A DNA stretch of 64,000 nt from assembly GCA_002007465.1 (NCBI GenBank), contig LNAC01000108.1, positions 3,035,550 through 3,099,549 of the forward strand, in the 5' to 3' direction. Shown here in pieces: positions 61,450 through 64,000 of the stretch. The first letter of the stretch is position 1. Each line of letters starts with the position of its first letter. Below the pieces are notes generated by a model. That model had not been told where the DNA came from. It saw only the letters and a list, made by a program, of their open reading frames with translations, and did not search any database. The DNA is from Ailurus styani (taxonomy: Eukaryota; Chordata; Mammalia; Carnivora; Ailuridae). Made by a program: the position numbers and the translations under genes.

Positions 61450-63853
61450 AAATAAAACTCCTACAGCTCCCCACAAGCTGTAGAGCAAAGTCCAAGGTCT
61501 TTGTTGGTTGTTTCAAACCCTTCCTGAGCTGTCTGTGCTGGCCTCTCCTGGCTCAGCTCCCTCCATCCCCTCCTATCCCACATTTGAACCCACCCAACAA
61601 CCTGCTCTTCCCTCCGACAGCCCTCCCCCCCCGCCCCGCCGTGTGTTGCCTGCCTGGGAAAAACCTCATTCATCTTTCAGCTCTCAGCTTACACATCACC
61701 TCCCCACACAAAGTCTTTCTTCACGGAGCCCTTCATATGGGATAGGGTGTCATGAGCTTAGGAAGCACTTGTAAAAGATTCTGCATCAAAACACAAGAGC
61801 TTGGGACGCCTGGATGGCTCAGTCGGTCAAGTGCCTGACTTGGGCTCAGGTCATGATCTCAGGGTCATGGGATCGAGCCCCACATGGAGCCCTGCATCAG
61901 GCTTTGTGCTCAGCTGGGAGTTTGCATGTCCCTTGTCCCTCTACCTCTGCTCCTCCTTTCCGCCACCCCTCCCTCAGCTCGTTCTCTTTCTCTCTCTCTC
62001 AAATAAATAAATAAAATCTTTAAAACAAACAAACAAGCAAACAAAAACCACAAGAGCTCAAGCTCTGGAGGAGACCATCTAGTCTTGTCTAATCCTGGCT
62101 CCATGGTTTACCAGCTGTGACCTAAGACACTTACCCTCTCTGAGCCTCAGGTGCCTGATCTGTGAAATGGAGGCGTTGCTAAAACCTACCTTGTAAGGCT
62201 GAGATGAGGAAAATGCTGTAATGTGTGAAACATTCCTAGAGCGGGGTCGAACACACATTGCGCCAACAATGAATGTTGGCTAAGTCATGGACCCTCTTGT
62301 ACAGAAGGAAGTAACAATTTCTGAGCTCCTACTATATGCTGGGCACTCTCACATGTGTTATGTTATTTAATTCTCACAACTCCATGAGGAAGATATTCTT
62401 TACATACACAAGTCTACAAGCCAAGGTTCAGACAGGTAAGGTGGTTTGCCCCAAGTCACACACAGCTAGGGACTGGCAAAGATAGGTTTCAAAGGCAAGG
62501 GGATGTGTAGCTTCAAGGTCCATGCTCTTTGCTGTTACCATTATTCCCCCTCCTACAGGCTCCGTAGCGCAATGGATAGTGCATTGGACTTCAATCACCC
62601 CTCCTACATTTACTAGTAATAATCATAAGATGAGTTATCCATATTAGTTGAAGCTTTGGAGACAAATTTCCCCCTGCTCACAGGATAAACTTTAAACGCT
62701 TTAACCAGGGTGCCTGGGTGGCTCAGTGGGTTAAAGCCTCTGCTTTCAGCTCAGGGCATGATCTCAGGGTCCTGGGATCGAGGCCCGCATCGGGCTCCCT
62801 GCTCAGCGAGGAGCCTGCTTCCCCCTCTCTCTCTCTGCCCGCCTCTCTGCCCCCTTGTGATCTCTCTCCCTCTGTGAATAAATAAAATCTAAAAAGTAAA
62901 TAAATAAATAAATAAAATAAACCCTTTAACCAGGCATTCAAGGCTCTGTAATCTTGTTTCTACTTACTTTCCCCACATACACCAGGTTGTACCCAAAGCC
63001 AATCTCCTTCCTGGCATACCAGGTAGCTAAGTTGGAACCCCGTGGACATTCCTGCGGTGAGACCACGATGGAAGGGAGGCATTCCCCGCCCCATTCCCAC
63101 AGAGACAAGGTGCTGGTTGGAAAGGAAACAAGTAATAGTATTGGGTAACACCTAAGCCCAGCACCTGGTGGCTGGGATTTGCATGTTCTGTGGCTAATCC
63201 TCTGTTCTGTACAAACTCTCCTTTACCTGCCTGGCTGAAAACCTGCTCTAAACAAATTTTGCCCCGGAAGCCACTAACCTCTCAGGGCTAAGCCAAAGCT
63301 AGACTCTTTCTTCAGCTGCAGTGGGAGAGAGAGCCGGGTTCAAGGGCAGGAGAGCCCATGTGCCCGACTTCTCTTGGTTCCAGCTGTGGTTGCCAGAAAG
63401 AGGGAAGATGGGCCTCTAGAAGCTTCTGACCCCCCAACTTGTAAAAGATTCTGAATCTTTTACATCAGAATCACAGCCTGCCCTGTGCAGCCCTGCCGAG
63501 AGCCAGGAGGACAAAGGGGGCTCTGCGGGACGTCAAACTCAGGTCTGGAAATGGGAAACCAGAAATGCAAACACATGTTTGGCTCGTGGCCTGAGGGCAC
63601 TGTGGCCTCCTGCCAGCAGCTTTGAGAGGCCACAGAAACTGTGGAGTGTGGGGCCAAAGGGTGGAAAGTCAACTGGCAGTGGGAAGGTCAGTGCCCAGCC
63701 AACGCCCCCACCCCACTCCAGAGAACCTGGGGTCTTACCTACCTGGACAGGCCCTGGCAACTTCTTGGAGGAACATCCTGGTGTGTGAACCGAAGGGCAG
63801 CTGGAATACGAGGCTGAGCTTGGCCGTGTCCAGCTGGACGGTCACATCTGAGC
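20462..63853 (-). CDS. INPP5B: INPP5B (type II inositol polyphosphate 5-phosphatase), complete short isoform; long isoform runs off the right edge
   Basis: Gene-level entry. Short-isoform CDS on the minus strand: 58749-58788, 40743-40839, 38544-38711, 37580-37681, 35991-36105, 35532-35648, 34344-34531, 32753-32864, 30683-30792, 29587-29722, 27982-28092, 26673-26835, 25576-25811, 24456-24569, 22492-22576, 22003-22130, 20823-20934, 20462-20577: 2250 nt, 749 aa. The enzyme removes the 5-phosphate from PI(4,5)P2, PI(3,4,5)P3 and soluble inositol phosphates on Golgi, endosomal and plasma membranes (family knowledge). Domains by residue: catalytic 5-phosphatase about 100-400 with [34 protein letters not shown] and SDHKPV all intact; ASH domain about 430-540; RhoGAP-like domain about 580-740; C-terminal tetrapeptide CNSP. 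The long isoform adds an N-terminal PH domain, of which two exons are here. OCRL is the paralogue, but the C-terminus and PH-isoform structure fit INPP5B. Confidence 0.96.
20823..20934 (-). CDS. INPP5B: INPP5B exon, RhoGAP-like domain
   Basis: 112 bp: [20 protein letters not shown] to NHLDENIL, then a split Ala codon. Acceptor ctctttcag, donor CTAG|gtaagc. The motif [11 protein letters not shown] is the conserved helix of the RhoGAP fold. Confidence 0.94.
21385..21510 (+). mobile_element. MER5A-like DNA-transposon relic
   Basis: ATCATTATTACTTGGGAAGC and GATTCAGTGGATGTGGGGTG resemble MER5A; diverged. Confidence 0.6.
22003..22130 (-). CDS. INPP5B: INPP5B exon, RhoGAP-like domain, downstream of a U12-type intron
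   Basis: 128 bp: [20 protein letters not shown] to NYTASKQ. The acceptor is ccaaaag|CC with no polypyrimidine tract but a TTCCTTAAC branch motif 14 nt upstream, so the intron before it looks minor-class. The frame joins CTC T|CC GCC AGC (Leu-Ser-Ala-Ser) as in the family. Donor CAG|gtgagg. Confidence 0.94.
22131..22491 (-). other. INPP5B: INPP5B U12-type (minor spliceosome) intron, 361 bp
   Basis: 5' splice site GTATCCTCA (consensus GTATCCTTT) at 22491-22483; branch-site motif TTCCTTAAC at 22152-22144, with the branch adenosine 14 nt before the terminal AG at 22132-22131; no pyrimidine tract before the AG. These three features together define U12-dependent GT-AG introns. Confidence 0.88.
22492..22576 (-). 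CDS. INPP5B: INPP5B exon, start of RhoGAP-like domain
   Basis: 85 bp: [20 protein letters not shown] to GMIETL, plus one base of the next codon. Acceptor ttttacag; donor T|gtatcctc, a U12-type 5' splice site. This exon was too short for simple ORF detection and was read from splice signals and family resemblance. Confidence 0.92.
22801..23008 (+). mobile_element. Can-SINE, young
   Basis: Consensus start; 13-bp target duplication AAAGTGATAGAAC at 22788-22800 and 23009-23021. Confidence 0.95.
23045..23253 (+). mobile_element. Can-SINE, older subfamily
   Basis: GTCGTTAAGCATCTGCC variant; flanked by ATAAAACTATAGGTAG and ATAAAACTAGAGGTAG. Confidence 0.93.
23568..23850 (+). mobile_element. MIR hosting the U6 pseudogene
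   Basis: MIR sequence stops at AAGAATGTGACT and resumes with AATGTGACCTTATAGCCAGA after the U6 insert. Confidence 0.72.
23596..23663 (+). pseudogene. U6 snRNA pseudogene, 3'-truncated
   Basis: Begins GTGCTCACTTCGGTAGCAC and continues through ACGATACAGAGAAGAT, clearly the 5' two thirds of U6, then breaks down after ATGGCTCCTG. It is flanked by near-identical direct repeats (23581-23593 and 23664-23676, 11 of 13 matches) and has no A-tail. It sits inside a MIR relic. Several substitutions and loss of the 3' end argue that it is not functional. Confidence 0.85.
24456..24569 (-). CDS. INPP5B: INPP5B exon, linker between ASH and RhoGAP-like domains
   Basis: 114 bp, 38 codons: [20 protein letters not shown] to YQNAVQQ. 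Acceptor ttcttttcag, donor CAG|gtaggt. It contains the [13 protein letters not shown] helix. Exon boundaries keep phase 0 on both sides. Confidence 0.93.
24593..24788 (+). mobile_element. Can-SINE
   Basis: AGCGCCTGGGAGGCTCAGTC start with (AAAT)n and a long A tail; flanks share AAAAAGCATA. Confidence 0.9.
25085..25240 (+). mobile_element. MIR
   Basis: AGTGTGGTCTGGTGCGGTAA, GAGACTTGGGAGTCCAAAAA, CTGGGCCTCTGTTTTCATCT. Confidence 0.65.
25271..25291. repeat. Poly(G) run
   Basis: GGGGC followed by about 16 consecutive G; may be unstable and prone to sequencing error. Confidence 0.9.
25576..25811 (-). CDS. INPP5B: INPP5B exon, ASH domain
   Basis: 236 bp: [20 protein letters not shown] through [20 protein letters not shown] to ETIREL. 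Acceptor tttcttcag, donor CTG|gtaagt. It forms most of the ASH (ASPM-SPD-2-Hydin) beta-sandwich, which in this family binds Rab GTPases and F&H-motif adaptors (established knowledge). Confidence 0.95.
26673..26835 (-). CDS. INPP5B: INPP5B exon, start of ASH domain
   Basis: 163 bp: [20 protein letters not shown] to [11 protein letters not shown] plus one base. Acceptor tcccag, donor CCAG|gtgagg. It continues in frame into the ASH exon at 25811. A 233-codon frame on the opposite strand across this exon is a shadow. Confidence 0.95.
27213..27411 (+). mobile_element. Can-SINE, young
   Basis: Consensus; 16-bp target duplication AAAAAATACCCACACC at 27197-27212 and 27412-27427. Confidence 0.95.
27982..28092 (-). 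CDS. INPP5B: INPP5B exon, linker from catalytic to ASH domain
   Basis: 111 bp, 37 codons: [20 protein letters not shown] to VSLSKRE. Acceptor tcccag, donor GAG|gtagga. Predicted helical linker [16 protein letters not shown]. Confidence 0.95.
29140..29460 (-). mobile_element. Older Can-SINE fragment, split by a younger SINE
   Basis: Two pieces (29140-29216 and 29419-29460) read together as a minus-strand SINE ending CAGCCAGGTGCCCCT; the gap is the 29217-29418 insertion. Confidence 0.82.
29217..29418 (+). mobile_element. Can-SINE, young, nested
   Basis: Consensus start; 15-bp target duplication AAGAGTTGCATGCTC at 29202-29216 and 29419-29433. Confidence 0.95.
29587..29722 (-). CDS. INPP5B: INPP5B exon, catalytic core with PAWCDR and SDHKPV motifs
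   Basis: 136 bp: [20 protein letters not shown] to [15 protein letters not shown]. Acceptor atttcag, donor GGG|gtaggt. It holds two signature motifs of inositol 5-phosphatases: PAWCDR and SDHKPV, the latter with the catalytic His. All key residues are present, so the enzyme should be active. Confidence 0.96.
30120..30226 (-). mobile_element. Can-SINE, short, aged
   Basis: T-rich tail, tRNA-like part and end CAAGGCGCCCC. It interrupts a MIR relic. Confidence 0.75.
30683..30792 (-). CDS. INPP5B: INPP5B exon, catalytic domain
   Basis: 110 bp: [20 protein letters not shown] to TGSDDWDT plus a split Ser codon. Acceptor ttcttatag, donor CCAG|gtaggt. It includes FQPTYKYD, the conserved substrate-side strand of 5-phosphatases. 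Confidence 0.94.
32461..32483. repeat. (GAAT)n microsatellite
   Basis: Five GAAT units. Confidence 0.85.
32753..32864 (-). CDS. INPP5B: INPP5B exon, catalytic motif WLGDLNYRI
   Basis: 112 bp: [20 protein letters not shown] to LYAYDQ. Acceptor tcctcacag, donor CAG|gtacat. The GDLNYRI motif supplies the Asp and Asn of the metal and phosphate site. Confidence 0.96.
34344..34531 (-). CDS. INPP5B: INPP5B exon, catalytic domain with NSHLAAH
   Basis: 188 bp: [20 protein letters not shown], then [20 protein letters not shown], to LPPLTITKH and a split Asp codon. Acceptor ttcctgtag, donor CACGA|gtgagt. It carries the GNKGG loop and the catalytic-site histidine region. It was found by splice reading because stops surround it. 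Confidence 0.95.
34687..34877 (-). mobile_element. Can-SINE
   Basis: TTTATTTATTTATTTCACAG tail side and end CACCGAGGCGCCC. Confidence 0.92.
34880..35048 (-). mobile_element. Can-SINE, adjacent second copy
   Basis: Diverged minus-strand copy ending CACCCAGGCACCCCT, directly next to the preceding SINE. Confidence 0.88.
35532..35648 (-). CDS. INPP5B: INPP5B exon, catalytic domain
   Basis: 117 bp, 39 codons: [20 protein letters not shown] to [10 protein letters not shown]. Acceptor tgttgtccag, donor ATG|gtgagt. Hydrophobic core strands of the DNase I-like fold. Confidence 0.95.
35991..36105 (-). CDS. INPP5B: INPP5B exon, catalytic motif FQELD
   Basis: 115 bp: [20 protein letters not shown] to HPDAKYAK. 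Acceptor gcttattatag, donor AAG|gtaagc. The Glu of FQE is the magnesium-binding residue of the family. Confidence 0.95.
36581..36775 (+). mobile_element. Can-SINE, first of three in a row
   Basis: GGGGCACCTAGGTGGCTCAG start with an insertion-like TTCTTGATTTTGG stretch typical of an older subfamily. Confidence 0.88.
36806..37003 (-). mobile_element. Can-SINE, second of three
   Basis: Minus-strand copy with long ATTT tail and end CACCCAGGTGCCCT. Confidence 0.9.
37035..37230 (+). mobile_element. Can-SINE, third of three
   Basis: GGTGCCTGGGTGGCTTAGCC start, AAATAAATAAAC tail. The trio is bracketed by AAGGCTAACCTT (36566-36577) and AAAGCTAACCTT (37231-37242). Confidence 0.9.
37580..37681 (-). 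CDS. INPP5B: INPP5B exon, start of catalytic domain (GTYNVNG)
   Basis: 102 bp: [20 protein letters not shown] to APDVYCVG. Acceptor ttgctgacag, donor GGG|gtgagt. The TYNVNG motif provides the first active-site Asn. Confidence 0.94.
38544..38711 (-). CDS. INPP5B: INPP5B exon upstream of the catalytic domain
   Basis: 168 bp: [20 protein letters not shown] to EDYTYIQNF plus a split Arg. Acceptor tttttctag, donor TTTAG|gtagct. Confidence 0.95.
39328..39540 (+). mobile_element. Can-SINE, young
   Basis: Consensus start; target duplication AAAACTTGACATATTT / AAAATTTGACATATTT at 39312-39327 and 39541-39556. Confidence 0.95.
40134..40333 (-). mobile_element. Can-SINE, young
   Basis: 15-bp target duplication TGGTACCTATCTTTT at 40119-40133 and 40334-40348. 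Confidence 0.95.
40426..40617 (-). mobile_element. Can-SINE, young
   Basis: TTTATTTATTTGACAGAGAG tail side, end CATCCAGGCGCCC; flanks share GTCCAAC. Confidence 0.93.
40743..40839 (-). CDS. INPP5B: INPP5B exon shared by long and short isoforms, low-complexity linker
   Basis: 97 bp, read as [21 protein letters not shown] to LLT plus a split Arg. Acceptor cttccccttag, donor ACAAG|gtaatg. It corresponds to the GSNFDG...SSRGQDKPE segment that I recall in human INPP5B and is poorly conserved. Only the phase set by an upstream exon ending in one base avoids an immediate stop, which fixes the frame. Confidence 0.9.
41709..41738. repeat. (CA)n microsatellite
   Basis: Uninterrupted AC run, about 15 units, INPP5B intron. 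Confidence 0.95.
41860..42800 (+). mobile_element. LINE-2 relic interrupted by a DNA transposon
   Basis: 41860-42225 has the L2 blocks (CTACACTGCGGCCAGAG, CCTTTTAAAAGTTCCCCATT); 42542-42800 has the L2 3' end (GTTAGACTGTAAGCTTACTG, GAGGACAAACTATG). Confidence 0.75.
42226..42541. mobile_element. hAT-type DNA-transposon relic, inserted in L2
   Basis: Same family as 5262-5577: GTGAGCAAACTTTTCTTCTG start, AAAACTTTATTTATGGACAT core and AGCCAAGCCCTG end, near-inverted termini. L2 sequence flanks it on both sides. Confidence 0.78.
43087..43965 (+). mobile_element. LINE-1 relic, ORF2 3' part and start of 3' UTR
   Basis: Plus-strand sequence resembling the end of L1 ORF2 (for example CCATATGATCCAGCAATCAC, then CAATAGATGACAGGATAAAC and TGAAATGTTATGCAGCAATA), frameshifted and split by a Can-SINE at 43339-43549. 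Confidence 0.85.
43339..43549 (-). mobile_element. Can-SINE inserted in an L1 relic
   Basis: Minus copy with an expanded GA run; splits the L1 ORF2-like sequence 43087-43965. Confidence 0.92.
43965..44144 (-). mobile_element. Can-SINE
   Basis: TTATTATTTGACAGAGAGAG, end CACCCAGGTGCCC. Confidence 0.92.
44431..44620 (+). mobile_element. Can-SINE with internal deletion
   Basis: Consensus start, but TTCGGCTCAGGTCATG is missing between CTCTGCC and TGATCTCAGG. Confidence 0.93.
45312..45434 (+). mobile_element. Can-SINE, internally deleted
   Basis: Start and tail are present, but roughly 80 bp of the middle is missing after GGTCATGATCCCAGGGTCCC. Confidence 0.82.
45435..45515 (+). mobile_element. 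LINE-1 3' end fragment
   Basis: TGGTGAGTGCTGTGAAAGGT and ACAGACCTGTACCCCTGGGG match, in the opposite orientation, the 3' end of the L1 at 46049-46557. Confidence 0.85.
46049..46557 (-). mobile_element. LINE-1, 5'-truncated, young
   Basis: Minus-strand insertion with a poly(T) start (A-tail), an L1 3' UTR and the ORF2 C-terminal coding part ([15 protein letters not shown] is characteristic). A perfect 14-bp target duplication AAGATACTATTTCT lies at 46035-46048 and 46558-46571. Only the last 0.5 kb of the element is present, so it is not mobile. Confidence 0.93.
47930..48470 (+). mobile_element. LINE-2 3' relic
   Basis: GTCATTCCTGTGCCTCAAAT, TGCAGACTCAGCTCTGGATT and an end GATCACAAGCTTCTTGGGAG follow the L2 3' order. 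Confidence 0.7.
48553..48774 (-). mobile_element. Can-SINE
   Basis: GA-rich expanded middle; end CACCCAGGTGCCCC. Confidence 0.9.
49098..49277 (-). mobile_element. Can-SINE, partly deleted
   Basis: TTATTTATTTGACAGAGAG side and end CATCCAGGTGCCCC. Confidence 0.88.
50352..50545. mobile_element. DNA-transposon relic with near-inverted ends
   Basis: Starts CAGCGCTGTCCAACAGAACT, contains two AGCCAC blocks in opposite halves and AATAGCCACATGTAGCCACC near the end. A MER-type element; family name not assigned. Confidence 0.68.
51290..51505 (+). mobile_element. MIR
   Basis: GACCTGGGCTTTGGAATAAA, AAATTACTTTGTTTCCTCAT, GCCTAGCACAAAGCCTGGTA. Confidence 0.72.
52032..52082. repeat. Three tandem 17-mers
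   Basis: CAAAATACCTGATGATT twice perfectly, then CAAAACACCTGACCATT. Confidence 0.92.
52310..52535 (-). mobile_element. MIR
   Basis: Complement blocks ATTTAATCTTCACAGCTACT, AGAGGTTAAGTAGCTTGTCC, CCAGGATTCAGACCCAGG. Confidence 0.75.
52568..52772 (+). mobile_element. Can-SINE, young
   Basis: 17-bp perfect target duplication GAAAAACGTGAAGTTCA at 52550-52566 and 52773-52789. Confidence 0.96.
52960..53150 (+). mobile_element. MIR
   Basis: TCTCTGAGCCTCAATCTCTC and CATAGTAAGCACTTAATAAA. Confidence 0.7.
53249..53450 (-). mobile_element. Can-SINE, young
   Basis: Flanked by GTGTTAAAACT and ATGTTAAAACT; end CACCCAGGCGCCCC. Confidence 0.94.
53512..53628 (+). mobile_element. tRNA-derived SINE relative, short older form with poly(A)
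   Basis: GGGAGTGCCTGACTGGCTGT tRNA-like head, GTTTGAGCCCTGTGTGGGGC B-box-like part and a 20-base A run; it lacks the CT-rich body of the younger SINEs. Confidence 0.75.
55051..55250 (+). mobile_element. Can-SINE with long CT run
   Basis: GGGGCGCCTGAGTGTCTCAG start; the pyrimidine part is expanded to a (CT)n run at 55177-55228. Confidence 0.9.
55264..55450 (+). mobile_element. Can-SINE
   Basis: GGGCGCCTGGGTGGCTCAGT start, AAATAAATAAATAAAATCTT tail. Confidence 0.93.
57177..57243. repeat. Tandem duplication of 33-34 bp
   Basis: Two copies (57177-57209 and 57210-57243) differing by a single C insertion. Confidence 0.92.
58749..58788 (-). CDS. INPP5B: INPP5B short-isoform first coding exon (ATG at 58788)
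   Basis: 40 bp of coding sequence, [13 protein letters not shown] plus one base, ending TCTGCAG|gcttt-type donor (gtcttt at 58748-58743). ATG context has G at -3. Translation upstream in the same frame stays open but meets no ATG (the frame's upstream initiator is a GTG), so 58788 is the start. It lies inside a CpG island, consistent with its own promoter. Confidence 0.85.
58992..59132 (-). CDS. INPP5B: INPP5B long-isoform exon (end of PH domain and linker), GC donor
   Basis: 141 bp in frame: (G)[17 protein letters not shown], then a proline-rich linker to CVGIGG plus one base. Acceptor ccgccacag. The phase-compatible donor is GGAG|GCAGGT, a GC 5' splice site at 58991-58990; joining there to 40839 gives GIGGGASDF, parallel to GGGGSNF in human. 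An internal GT at 59080 would end the exon after RYR, but its phase gives a stop when joined to the 40839 exon. Confidence 0.8.
59330..59475 (-). mobile_element. MIR
   Basis: TAATCCTCACAACTAACCTC, AGGTAGGGAACTATTATCCC. Confidence 0.68.
59865..60045 (-). mobile_element. MIR
   Basis: CATCTGATCCTCACAAAACT and AGTGGCAGAGCTGGGATCTG. Confidence 0.68.
60090..60290 (+). mobile_element. MIR
   Basis: GACCTTGGGTAAGTTACTTA, CAGTTTACTCATCTATAAAA, GGGACATAGTAGGTGCTCAT. Confidence 0.72.
60900..61072 (-). mobile_element. Can-SINE
   Basis: TTTAAGATTTATTTATT side with a G run, end TACCCAGGCGCCCCT. Confidence 0.9.
61080..61750 (+). mobile_element. LINE-2 relic carrying a Can-SINE
   Basis: Pieces either side of the SINE at 61223 read together as L2 (AAACTCCTACAGCTCCCCAC; CTCAGCTTACACATCACCTC). 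Confidence 0.65.
61223..61453 (+). mobile_element. Can-SINE, young, long AAAT tail
   Basis: 14-bp target duplication AAAACTCCTACAGC at 61209-61222 and 61454-61467, inside an L2 relic. The tail has about ten AAAT units. Confidence 0.96.
61804..62040 (+). mobile_element. Can-SINE, older subfamily
   Basis: GGGACGCCTGGATGGCTCAG start; AAATAAATAAATAAAATCTT and CAAACAAACAAG tail. Confidence 0.92.
62310..62545 (-). mobile_element. MIR next to the tRNA-half insertion
   Basis: TTCTGAGCTCCTACTATATG, TTTAATTCTCACAACTCCAT, AGTCACACACAGCTAGGGAC. Confidence 0.75.
62558..62593 (+). pseudogene. tRNA-Arg(TCT) 5'-half retropseudogene
   Basis: GGCTCCGTAGCGCAATGGAT, then AGTGCATTGGACTTC, is the acceptor 5' strand, D arm and anticodon stem of tRNA-Arg(TCT), stopping inside the anticodon loop. 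The A box is intact but the B box and 3' half are absent. Perfect 11-bp direct repeats CCCCTCCTACA flank it (62547-62557 and 62598-62608), and there is no poly(A). Confidence 0.85.
62710..62918 (+). mobile_element. Can-SINE, young
   Basis: Target duplication AAACGCTTTAACCAGG / AAACCCTTTAACCAGG at 62694-62709 and 62919-62934. Confidence 0.94.
63743..63853 (-). CDS. INPP5B: INPP5B long-isoform exon, PH domain
   Basis: 111 bp: [20 protein letters not shown] to [10 protein letters not shown] with a split Gly joining to FDPAT. Acceptor cccctgtgcag, donor CCAG|gtaggt. It is the last beta strands and C-terminal helix of the N-terminal PH domain. The earlier PH exons are to the right of the window. 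Confidence 0.9.
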
Positions 63854-64000
63854 CTGCACAGGGGAGGTAGGAACTGAGCCCTTGGCCTCTAGGAACCAAG
63901 TGCTAAGGCTGGCGGCCCCAGAGTGGAGAATCAGCCCCCCAGGATCCCAAAGCTCCTTGGGTCCTTAAGCAGTTCGCCAATACGAAGTTACTTAATTTCT
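63854..64000 (-). other. INPP5B: INPP5B intron at the right edge
   Basis: 147 bases upstream of the PH exon; nothing recognisable. Confidence 0.6.

Larger units (their letters stand above)
59133..63742 (-). other. INPP5B: INPP5B long-isoform intron (4.6 kb)
   Basis: Holds four Can-SINEs, L2 and MIR relics and a tRNA-Arg half pseudogene at 62558-62593. No further exon was found. Confidence 0.7.

Noticed and set aside
62558..62593. Functional tRNA gene
   Set aside because: The 3' half and B box are missing, so it cannot fold or be processed as tRNA.
1..64000. CRISPR arrays, prophage, operons, riboswitches or bacterial mobile systems
   Set aside because: None seen; the window is vertebrate DNA with spliced genes and retroposons. 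The many similar repeats are dispersed SINEs with target duplications, not regularly spaced arrays.

Overview
The window is ordinary-looking mammalian chromosomal DNA, almost certainly from a caniform carnivore and probably a mustelid (ferret, mink or badger relatives). The reason is about 37 copies of the carnivore tRNA-Lys-derived Can-SINE, recognised by the 5' start GGGCGCCTGGGTGGCTCAG and the tail (AAAT)nAAAATCTTT. Many carry the 'GTGGGTTAAAGCC' 5' variant that I associate with mustelids. Vertebrate-type spliced genes, two CpG islands, MIR/L2 relics and 5'-truncated L1s fill the rest. No bacterial, plasmid, phage or CRISPR feature is present.

Two protein-coding genes occupy nearly everything, both on the minus strand, in the order seen at human 1p34.3 (MTF1 then INPP5B).
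(1) MTF1, the zinc-sensing metal-responsive transcription factor, runs off the left edge. The window holds its CpG-island promoter and non-coding exon 1 (about 17.6-17.7 kb), the first coding exon (15532-15990) and two zinc-finger exons (1585-1823 and 529-660). The remaining fingers and the activation domains lie to the left of the window.
(2) INPP5B, the type II inositol polyphosphate 5-phosphatase, ends at a stop codon at 20462 and a poly(A) signal at 20261, and runs off the right edge. I assembled 18 coding exons for the short isoform. Every junction keeps frame and the total is 2250 nt (749 aa plus stop), the length I recall for the short human isoform. Two further exons (63743-63853 and 58992-59132) encode the end of the N-terminal PH domain of the long isoform. 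A CpG island at about 58.55-59.15 kb is the probable promoter of the short isoform.

The 2.5 kb between the two genes and the long introns hold only interspersed repeats, simple repeats and unrecognised sequence. No other protein-coding gene is supported; the remaining long open frames are shadows of exons, repeats or GC-rich DNA.

I found no undescribed multi-gene system. The items most worth checking are: a minor-spliceosome (U12-type) intron in INPP5B with a textbook TTCCTTAAC branch site; a GC (not GT) 5' splice site on the PH-domain isoform exon; a changed C-terminal CAAX-like tetrapeptide in INPP5B (CNSP); a well-placed upstream ORF across MTF1 exons 1-2; and two RNA pseudogenes (a tRNA-Arg 5' half and a truncated U6) flanked by direct repeats and lacking A-tails, which fit the 'tailless retropseudogene' class. 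Exon calls were made by reading splice signals and comparing translations with remembered family sequences. No alignment, expression or database check was possible.
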